The position numbers were made by a program, and so were the translations under genes. Below the pieces are notes generated by a model. It did no database searches. It was not told the DNA's origin and saw only the letters and a program-made list of their open reading frames with translations. A stretch of DNA of 64,000 nt from Nocardiopsis ganjiahuensis DSM 45031. GTDB lineage: Bacteria; Actinomycetota; Actinomycetes; Streptosporangiales; Streptosporangiaceae. The stretch covers positions 372,001 through 436,000 of the forward strand of contig NZ_ANBA01000008.1 in NCBI RefSeq assembly GCF_000341085.1, written 5' to 3'. This document shows positions 32,377 to 38,967 of this stretch, one piece after another (within the stretch, counting starts at the first letter, position 1; each line of letters starts with the position of its first letter).

Positions 32377-33588
32377 GTGGACCCCGCCACTCGAGGCCAG
32401 ACGATCAAACGCGCCCGACGACGGCACGGCTACTCCCAGAGCGTGCTCGCCGGACTCGTGGGACGCTCCGAGTCCTGGCTCTCCCAGGTCGAACGCGGCA
32501 TCCTGTCGGTGGACTCCCACGAAATCCTCACCCGCCTGGCCCGCGTCCTGCGCCTGGACCTGACCGAGCTGTCCGGAACCGAAACCGAGGCGGTCACCGA
32601 CATGCGCTACGACGCCGCCCGCGCGATCGAGCGGGCCATGATGCGCTACTCCACCCTGGAAACCATCGTCGCCGAGACCGGAATCGAACCCCGCATCGAC
32701 CCCGCATCGCTCTCGGTCCAGGCACACCAGACCTACGCCGCCTACCAAGCGGCCCGCTACGACGAGGTCGGACGCCGCCTGCCCCGGCTCATCCGCGAGG
32801 CCGAAGCCGCCGCACACACCCCCGGCTCCGACCGGCCCGCCGTGTGCTCGGCCCGAGCCATGGTCTACAACACCACCGCGGCCCTACTGCGCCGGGTGGG
32901 GGAGAAGGACCTGGCCTGGCAGGCCGCCGACCGCGCCATGTCCGCCGCCGAGTGGGCCGACCAAACGCTGCTGACAGCGGTGGGCGCCTACCGGCTCGCC
33001 TACGTATTCATCTCGCGCGGGCGGCCCGCTGAAGCGGCAGAGCTGGCGATGGGCGCGGCCTCAACGCTGGAGCGCCGCATGCGCCCCGGCACCCCCGAAG
33101 AGCTGAGCGTCTACGGCGGACTCCACCTCGCCGCCGCCACAGCCGCCGCCGCGGAGTTCGACCGTGCGGCGGTACCGCGCTTCCTACGCCAGGCCCGCCG
33201 CGCTGCCACCCGTTTGGGCGGTGACCACAACCTGCACGGGACCGCTTTCGGTCCAACGAACGTGGCCATCCACACCATCAGCACCGCTGTGGCGATCGGT
33301 GACGCCCGCACCGCTGTGGAAGCGGGGGAGGACCTGGAGGTGGGCACGCTGCCTGCGGGTCTGGTCGGCCGGCGGACCCAGGTCTGTTTGGACCTGGCCC
33401 GCGCCTACACCCAGCGCCGCCAGGACGCCGCAGCGGTCCAGACCCTGCTGGACGCCGAACGGCTCGCCCCCGAACTCATCCGCTACCACCCCGGCACCGC
33501 CGGGGTGCTGACCGAACTGCTGCGCAGGGAGCACCGGCGCTCCACCCCGGAACTGCGCCCCCTGGCCAGCAGGGCCGGGGTGGCCTGA
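32377..33588 (+). CDS. XRE-family helix-turn-helix regulator with TPR-like domain
   Basis: A 403-residue protein with an N-terminal HTH (IKRARRRHGYSQSVLAGLVG then SESWLSQVERG) and a long alpha-helical C-terminus of TPR-like repeats ending near residue 390. It resembles Streptomyces XRE/TPR regulators that sit beside flavoprotein and RiPP genes. GTG 32377 follows GAAAGG and lies 14 nt after the flavoprotein gene, so they form an operon. It likely regulates the cluster; DNA target unknown. Confidence 0.85.
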   Translation: MDPATRGQTIKRARRRHGYSQSVLAGLVGRSESWLSQVERGILSVDSHEILTRLARVLRLDLTELSGTETEAVTDMRYDAARAIERAMMRYSTLETIVAETGIEPRIDPASLSVQAHQTYAAYQAARYDEVGRRLPRLIREAEAAAHTPGSDRPAVCSARAMVYNTTAALLRRVGEKDLAWQAADRAMSAAEWADQTLLTAVGAYRLAYVFISRGRPAEAAELAMGAASTLERRMRPGTPEELSVYGGLHLAAATAAAAEFDRAAVPRFLRQARRAATRLGGDHNLHGTAFGPTNVAIHTISTAVAIGDARTAVEAGEDLEVGTLPAGLVGRRTQVCLDLARAYTQRRQDAAAVQTLLDAERLAPELIRYHPGTAGVLTELLRREHRRSTPELRPLASRAGVA

Positions 33589-33832
33589 GCCAACCCGCAA
33601 AATCCTGTGGGTCTTTTACCCTCCTTCGGCTGCAGAACCGTGCGCTGTCCGCGCCTTACGGTCACCGCATGTCACTCTCACACTGCTCCCAACCCGCCGG
33701 GCGCTCACTACTTCCCGCCTCGATTCCACAGCAGCGACACTACGGTCACCACCCTCCTCAGCAGGGCGGGGCTCACCCCCGGCTCGGCCAACCGGTCGCA
33801 CAGCCCCTGTTCGGTCTGCAGGAGGTGGCGGC

Positions 33833-34369
33833 GTGGCCCAGGTGATCGAGGTGGACGTGGACCGGTTTCGCGCCCACAAGAGCCAGTCCGTGCAACGGCT
33901 CCCTCGGCGCACGAGCGATCCGCGCGCGAACACCCCGATCGCCACCAACACCGCCCAGCCGCAGCAGGCGGCAGCGGTCATCCTGCCCGGAGAACCGGAG
34001 CAGGCCGCAGTGATGCGACGACGCATCCGCTCCCGGATTGGCACCCTCGGTTCCACGACAGAGGCGTTGGTGCTGTTGGCCGATGAGCTCTTCACGAACG
34101 CTTTGCGCCATACCCGCAGTGGAGAGCCTGGCGGCGAGGTGACGGTGGCTCTCTTCAAGCTCCCCGGCCGGTTCCAGGTCAAGGTCACCGACCAGGGCCC
34201 GCACGAAGGCGAGCACGCCTTCCCTTGCCCATGCCCGCTGGATGCGCGCATCGAGGGAGGGTTCGGCCTGCACCTGGTCGCCGCCGAGGCGAGCCGGTGG
34301 GGCACCCTCCAGGAGAACGGGCGCACCACCGTGTGGTTCGAGATCGACCGCCCAGCAAGACGGACCTGA
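33833..34369 (+). CDS. HATPase-domain protein (RsbW-like anti-sigma/ATP-binding)
   Basis: A 178-residue protein with a GHKL ATPase core: N-box ELFTNALRHTRSG, G1-like VKVTDQGPHEG and G2 FGLHLVAAEASRWG. A lysine/arginine-rich N-terminal extension of about 45 residues precedes it. Stand-alone GHKL proteins of this size are anti-sigma kinases or orphan regulators. GTG 33833 has a GGAGGT ribosome site. The preceding 244-bp gap shows no gene. It is followed after 6 nt by a small ORF and then the radical SAM gene, so it belongs to the RiPP operon. Confidence 0.8.
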   Translation: MAQVIEVDVDRFRAHKSQSVQRLPRRTSDPRANTPIATNTAQPQQAAAVILPGEPEQAAVMRRRIRSRIGTLGSTTEALVLLADELFTNALRHTRSGEPGGEVTVALFKLPGRFQVKVTDQGPHEGEHAFPCPCPLDARIEGGFGLHLVAAEASRWGTLQENGRTTVWFEIDRPARRT

Positions 34370-34375
34370 CCCCTC

Positions 34376-34654
34376 ATGCCCTGGACACGCGCCGACGACA
34401 CGAGCTTCTACTCCGCTGCTGAACGCCTCCAGCACCAGCTCGGAGTCGGCTGGGTGGTCCTGTGGGGGCCGGGATCGCGGCGCTTCTGGGCCTTCGCCTG
34501 CGCAGGTTCTGCCCCTCTGATCTTGTCCGATCCCACGCTCGAAGGCCTGCGCCAGCAGGTTCGCAACGTCGGCCATCGGCAAACCCGCCGGACCTACGCC
34601 GCGACGCACACCACCCAGACCGCACAGCTCACCCAACCTCCCGACAACCGTTGA
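34376..34654 (+). CDS. Small hypothetical protein in the RiPP operon
   Basis: A 92-residue product rich in aromatics in its first half (LGVGWVVLWGPGSRRFWAFA) and polar at the C-terminus. It starts 6 nt after the HATPase gene and ends 57 nt before the radical SAM gene. I recognise no family. Operon position and codon use support it being real; it could assist peptide recognition, but nothing in the sequence shows that. Confidence 0.55.
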   Translation: MPWTRADDTSFYSAAERLQHQLGVGWVVLWGPGSRRFWAFACAGSAPLILSDPTLEGLRQQVRNVGHRQTRRTYAATHTTQTAQLTQPPDNR

Positions 34655-34711
34655 CCTGTTCCCCACCGGCCTAGCCTGCCCACTCTCGACTCCCTCCCGC
34701 GAGAAGGTGCC

Positions 34712-35812
34712 GTGATAGCCCCTCACTTCCACTCGGTGATCCTGCAACCCACCACTCTGTGCAACCTCAACTGCTCCTACTGCTACCTGCCGGTCCACGA
34801 GCGCAAGACCCGCACCGAGATGCCGGTCGAGGTCGCCCAAGCCCTCGCCGCCGGCATCGACACACAGAACACGAGCGAGGTCGTGGACGTGGTCTGGCAC
34901 GGAGGCGAACCCCTCACCACACGTCGCGAGCACTTCCGCGACCTCGTGGAAGCGTTCGAGCCCCTGCGCCGAAAGGGCCGGATCCGCCACTGCGTGCAAA
35001 CCAACGCCACCCTCATCGATGACGCCTGGTGCGACTTCTTCACCAGATACGCCTTCCGGGTCGGAGTGAGCATCGACGGACCCGCGGCGGCGAATCTGTC
35101 CCGAGTGGATTGGTCCAACCGGCCCGCCTTCTCCCGCGTGGAACGCGGCATCTCCCACCTCCGAGCCCACGGAATCGACTTCACCGCCATCTGCGTCGTC
35201 ACCACACAGACCATCACCCACCCCCACACCCTGCTCGACTTCTTCGAAGGCCTGGGCGCCAAAAGCGTCGGCTTCAACATCGAAGAACTCGAAGGCGCCA
35301 ACGACACCCGCCAGGACATCGACCCCGCACACGTGCGCCGCTTCTGGCGCACGATGTTCGATCGCATCGACAACGGCAGCACCCTCCGCGTCCGCGAGGC
35401 CGACCGGCTCCTGGGCTACCTGGCCGACGTGAGAGCCGGGCACAAGGCCCGGTGGGAAACCGCCCTGCTCGACCCCATCCCCACCATCGGCACCAACGGC
35501 GACGTGGTCGTGCTCTCCCCAGAACTACTCGGCGTCAAGAACAACCAGTACGACAACTTCGTCCTGGGCAACATCCTGAACGAGCAACTGCCCACCATCC
35601 TCACCCGCGCCCCACACACCCCCTACGTCCGCGAACACCTGGACGGCGTACGCCAATGCCGCCGAACATGCGAGTTCTTCACCTTCTGCCAAGGCGGACA
35701 GGCCTCCAACAAGTACTTCGAAATCGGCCGCTTCACCACCACCGAAACCACCTACTGCCGCAACGCCAAACAAGAACTCGTCCGCGCCCTGGGCGAGAAG
35801 ATGGGAATGTGA
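34712..35812 (+). CDS. amcB: Cyclophane-forming radical SAM peptide maturase (AmcB-like)
   Basis: A 366-residue radical SAM enzyme. The [4Fe-4S] motif CNLNCSYCY (C17, C21, C24) is followed by the VVWHGGEPL (GGEP) SAM-binding loop. A C-terminal cysteine cluster (CRRTC, FTFCQGG and the terminal TTYC) indicates a reduced SPASM-type auxiliary region. It would install C-C crosslinks between aromatic side chains and nearby residues in the adjacent precursor. I recall actinobacterial pairs named AmcA/AmcB with this arrangement. GTG 34712 follows GAGAAGGT. The precursor gene starts 3 nt after its stop. Confidence 0.8.
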   Translation: MIAPHFHSVILQPTTLCNLNCSYCYLPVHERKTRTEMPVEVAQALAAGIDTQNTSEVVDVVWHGGEPLTTRREHFRDLVEAFEPLRRKGRIRHCVQTNATLIDDAWCDFFTRYAFRVGVSIDGPAAANLSRVDWSNRPAFSRVERGISHLRAHGIDFTAICVVTTQTITHPHTLLDFFEGLGAKSVGFNIEELEGANDTRQDIDPAHVRRFWRTMFDRIDNGSTLRVREADRLLGYLADVRAGHKARWETALLDPIPTIGTNGDVVVLSPELLGVKNNQYDNFVLGNILNEQLPTILTRAPHTPYVREHLDGVRQCRRTCEFFTFCQGGQASNKYFEIGRFTTTETTYCRNAKQELVRALGEKMGM

Positions 35813-35815
35813 CCG

Positions 35816-35980
35816 ATGACGACTCTGACCGGACTTGAAACCTCCGAGCGGGCCGCCGACCTGATCGACCGACTCCAGCCGACCACCCCGGTAGGGCTGT
35901 TCGACAACCGCGACACCTGGGACAACGTCGGCGGCGGCCCCTGGGACAACCGTTCGACGTGGGACAACTGGAAGAAGTAG
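35816..35980 (+). CDS. amcA: Multi-cyclophane RiPP precursor peptide (AmcA-like)
   Basis: A 54-residue peptide. The leader (TLTGLETSERAADLIDRLQP) is helical and acidic; the C-terminal core has FDN (29-31), WDN (35-37), WDN (43-45) and WDN (49-51), ending WKK. The regular spacing and the aromatic-x-Asn triplets are the substrates expected for three-residue cyclophane formation by the preceding radical SAM enzyme, giving up to four crosslinks. The ATG is 3 nt after the amcB stop, consistent with translational coupling. No protease or exporter is evident next to it, so release is unexplained. Confidence 0.78.
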   Translation: MTTLTGLETSERAADLIDRLQPTTPVGLFDNRDTWDNVGGGPWDNRSTWDNWKK

Positions 35981-35989
35981 GGGAAGCCT

Positions 35990-36544
35990 GTGCAGACCGC
36001 CGAGATCCGGGGCGCGAAAGTGCTCCTGCCCAGCGACGACGAGCCTGCCGTGCGCGCATGGCCCTACCCCAACCCGCTGGAGGAGGAGAAGGTCACCAAC
36101 ACCCACTTCACCTCCCTCGACCTGACCTCACACCGCCTGGTCGACACCACCCTGAACCGCTGCCGGTTCACCGGCTCACGGCTGATGGGGGTGTCACTGG
36201 CGCGCGTTTCGATGACTGACGTGCTCTTCGAAGGCTGCCAGTTCGACTACGCCAGCTGGGAGCAGGTCAGGGTCACCGGTGACGTGGCGTTCATCGGCTG
36301 CTCCTTCAAGGAAGCCGAGATCATCGGAAGCGACCTGCGCGATGCGGTCTTCGACGACTGCGCCTTCGCCGCGGACATCAAGAACACCAAGATGTCCGGC
36401 ACCGACCTGCGCGGCAGCGACCTGTCGAACCTGTCCGGGCTGGCCTCGCTCCACGGCGCGAAGGTGACCGAGATCCAGCTCCGACAGCTCAGCGAGGTCA
36501 TGATCCGCGACCTGGACCTGACGATCGCGGAGATCCCGCTGTAG
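35990..36544 (+). CDS. Pentapeptide-repeat protein of the RiPP cluster
   Basis: A 184-residue protein whose central two thirds follow the A(D/N)LXX-type right-handed beta-helix pattern: FTSLDLTSHRL, LNRCRFTGSRLMGVSLARV, FEGCQFDYASW, FKEAEIIGSDLRDAVFDDCAF and MSGTDLRGSDLSNLSGL. Some family members protect DNA gyrase from peptides. In this cluster it could be self-immunity or a binding scaffold; that is inference. GTG 35990 lies 10 nt after the precursor stop with a GGGGAAG ribosome site. Confidence 0.8.
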   Translation: MQTAEIRGAKVLLPSDDEPAVRAWPYPNPLEEEKVTNTHFTSLDLTSHRLVDTTLNRCRFTGSRLMGVSLARVSMTDVLFEGCQFDYASWEQVRVTGDVAFIGCSFKEAEIIGSDLRDAVFDDCAFAADIKNTKMSGTDLRGSDLSNLSGLASLHGAKVTEIQLRQLSEVMIRDLDLTIAEIPL

Positions 36545-36567
36545 GCGCGACCGCACCAGCCAGAAAA

Positions 36568-36604
36568 GAGGGGCTTCACCCAAAGAAACCGGGCGAGGCC
36601 CCTC
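36568..36604 (+). terminator. Terminator of the RiPP operon
   Basis: GAGGGGC (36568-36574) pairs with GCCCCTC (36598-36604), with an additional inner CCC/GGG pairing, followed by GGTGTTT. It lies 24 nt after the pentapeptide-repeat gene. Confidence 0.6.
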
Positions 36605-36827
36605 GGTGTTTACACCCAGCAGACATTCCCTGACTGGCTTTACGGGTGTGCCTTTGCCCAGGACCGTGACTTTTCCGCAGAACGGACTTGAAGAACTTCG
36701 CTCACCCAAGCGAACATCGACCAGCCCTGCGGGAAAAGCGCATTCCTTGCGGGCATTAGGGGCTTTTGTGCCCTTTGTGTGGTGTGGGTGGGAAGCGCAT
36801 TTCCGGGTGCGTACGACCCCGGGGCCA

Positions 36828-36856
36828 TTGACACCCGACCAGGCCACACCTTGATG
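36828..36856 (+). promoter_or_regulatory. Candidate promoter for the gene at 36945
   Basis: TTGACA (36828-36833) and TTGATG (36851-36856) are 17 bp apart, upstream of a gene with a strong ribosome site. The remaining 36605-36944 sequence has no other feature I can support. Confidence 0.4.
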
Positions 36857-36944
36857 GAGAACGAAGAAGTGGAGGCGCCCCGACACGGTGCTGTGAACAC
36901 CGCGCCGGGGCTGAATCCCCACCTGATTGCAGCAGGAGGAGATC

Positions 36945-37478
36945 GTGGAAAAGCATAGCGGGCGGCATCGCAAGCGCCGACAGGGCTGGGGTGAGCATCT
37001 GCGTTGGGTGCTGGGGGCGGTGCTTGCCGCCGTGTTCTGTAGCCCGGTTGGGCAGAGCAGTCGAGTGGTGGTCGAGGTGCGTCAACCGCTGCCAGCGCGG
37101 CGTCCGTCCCAATGCCGTGAACCTGGCCTGGACGGGACTGCAGGCAGGGTGGGTGTGAAGGTTCCTCGGCCCCGTGCTGGGCAAGCCCTCACGGGCACGC
37201 ACACAGCCGGGCCGCCGCCCCACCACCGGGAGTTGCACATGGGTCGGTGCGGGTGGTGTGAGGACGATGACGGAGTGCGCGGGGTACGCCTGTACCTGGC
37301 CGTGCACGAGAAGAACCAGCACGCCCGGCGTCGTGTGAAAATGGTGCCACCGGCGCCCCGTCAAGAGGTCTTGGCTTCCGTGGCCTCGGGGGCGGCCGGT
37401 GGTGAGCCGCCCTTGGACATGAGCGATTTGGCCGCAGTGGTGCGTCAGTGGCAGGCGTTGCGGCAGCCTGTGGCCTGA
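36945..37478 (+). CDS. Hypothetical basic protein with one hydrophobic segment
   Basis: GTG 36945 follows the strong ribosome site GCAGGAGGAG at 4-5 nt, which is the best reason to believe the gene. The 177-residue product has a basic start (KHSGRHRKRRQGWGEH), a short hydrophobic stretch (VLGAVLAAVFCSP) and two cysteine pairs near its middle (MGRCGWC). No family is recognised. Codon use is less GC3-biased than in core genes, in keeping with the island. It may be a remnant. Confidence 0.45.
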   Translation: MEKHSGRHRKRRQGWGEHLRWVLGAVLAAVFCSPVGQSSRVVVEVRQPLPARRPSQCREPGLDGTAGRVGVKVPRPRAGQALTGTHTAGPPPHHRELHMGRCGWCEDDDGVRGVRLYLAVHEKNQHARRRVKMVPPAPRQEVLASVASGAAGGEPPLDMSDLAAVVRQWQALRQPVA

Positions 37479-38780
37479 CCTCGCACAGAAGCATTCAGGG
37501 CCGTTCCCTTCCAGGGGCGGCCCTGTTTCAATGCCCTGGTCCGCCAGTACCGGAGATAGCGGAGTCGTGGGGCCTGTCGACGTCGTCGACCGACGCGGGG
37601 GCAATGAGCGAGACCCGCCCGGTGGTCACCCACACGGGCTGAGCGTGGCGTAAGACGGCGATGAGGGGCGGCAGTATCGCTCAAGATGACGAACTCCGAA
37701 GAAAACTTCTGAGGGTGTTTCTTCGACGAATCGACACCAAACTGTCGTGCTGGAAATGGTCGAAGAAACGAAACTCATCATCCGATTCAAGAAGGGTTCT
37801 CCGGGTTGTCCCACACTCGAAGTCCTCGGACCCAGGACTGCGTTGAGAGGCCTGTGAGAGCCAGTGAATCAGTACTCCAACGCACCCTCCACCGATCACT
37901 CCAACGACCCCTCCATGCCTGTGGACCCCCTGGAGTGCTCATTTTTGCAGGTCAGGGCCGGTTCTGGGGGTGTGACTCAAAACCAGACTTATACCCAGTG
38001 GGTAGTCATCTTCACGTAGGGGGCGGCGGCCCCGGCCTGCTGGTGGGTCGGCCCACCGGCCGACCCGCCATTCCTTTATTTCGCTCTGGCCTGACCATCA
38101 TCCCCCACTCCTCTCCCTTCTCCGTCACTTATAAAAGTGTTATTCACTGACCTTATTAATGCTATTGTTCCGGAGTCTCGTGGCTGTTCGAGATTCGTGG
38201 GTTCATCAGCGGTGTGATCGTGCGGGTGCGCGCCGGGCATGCCCCGCCGCAGCCGAGTGGTCTGGTGCGCGGCTGTGGGGTGCGTGGGCAGCAGCGGCGG
38301 AGATGGGTCACGGCTGAGGAGCCGGAGATGGATCCGATGCGTGGGGTGCTGGGGCTGGGCGGTTCCTGTTCTGTTCGGGTCGTGGGGCGGCGTGGGGCCA
38401 CCAGCGCCCCGCTGTCGCCCCGAACACCCCAGCCCCGGTACCAGAGCCGCCCCTGTGGCCGGCGCCCCTTACGGGGCCGGTGGTGGCCACGACCAGCGAA
38501 AAGGGCATAACGCCCGTATCGGGTGGTGCGGGGGGGTGGGGAGCCAGGTAGGGGGTGTTGGTCAAGGCGCTTGAGCGTCAGGGTGAGTTCGGGCGGGGGT
38601 GTTGGGTCTTCGTGCTGTGTGGGCTTACCTGGAAGGTGTTGGCCGCGGGTTCGGCTGTGCAGGTGGCCTCGGGCGGGTTGGGGCGCCTCATCACGTACTT
38701 CACACAGCACACCTGCCAGAGCGTGTTTTCCGCATGCGGCGACGACGGAGGCCAGGGCGAGCGCCGCGCTGTTACGCGGT
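37479..38780. other. Gene-poor, partly AT-rich island DNA
   Basis: About 1.3 kb without a gene I trust. Patches at 37680-37800 and 38080-38160 are clearly AT-richer than the chromosome, the second with TTATAAAAGTG and TTATTAATG runs. A plus-strand frame from ATG 37757 encodes 33 residues (VEETKLIIRFKKGSPGCPTL) that look protein-like and could be a gene fragment. A hairpin at 38042-38069 is listed separately. The region may be decayed mobile DNA. Confidence 0.4.
38042..38069 (+). terminator. Hairpin followed by AT-rich tract
   Basis: A 10-bp stem with one G-T wobble (GGTGGGTCGG with CCGACCCGCC) and an 8-nt loop is followed by ATTCCTTTATTT. It looks like a terminator but no upstream gene is evident. 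Confidence 0.4.
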
Positions 38781-38954
38781 GCGGCGGCTCCGGCTGAGGT
38801 GAGCAACCCGGCCCCGGGGCGGTAGCCGGTTCAGGGAAGCACACCAGGAGCACCACGGGGCCGCTGATATCAGGTGGGGATGCGGGTTCACCCGTGCTGG
38901 CCTGGGGTTTCCTCGCGCCCGGGGCCTGTGGACCATCGGATCAAAGGTCCCCTG
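38781..38954. repeat. Direct repeat R1b, 3' flank of NLR gene 3
   Basis: Second copy of the repeat at 25620-25794, same orientation, beginning GCGGCGGCTCC and ending CAAAGGTCCCCTGG, 13 bp beyond the NLR 3 stop. Identity with the first copy is about 80%. Confidence 0.75.
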
Positions 38955-38967
38955 GTCAGGCCCCACC

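Noticed and set aside
35816..35980. FxSxx-COOH-type precursor
   Set aside because: The peptide ends WKK and has four aromatic-Asp-Asn motifs with no F-x-S-x-x terminus, so an AmcA-like class fits better.
38162..38806. 214-residue minus-strand frame
   Set aside because: Composition is proline/arginine-rich without any domain, and it overlaps repeat-like, gene-poor DNA. No ribosome site or conservation signal supports it.
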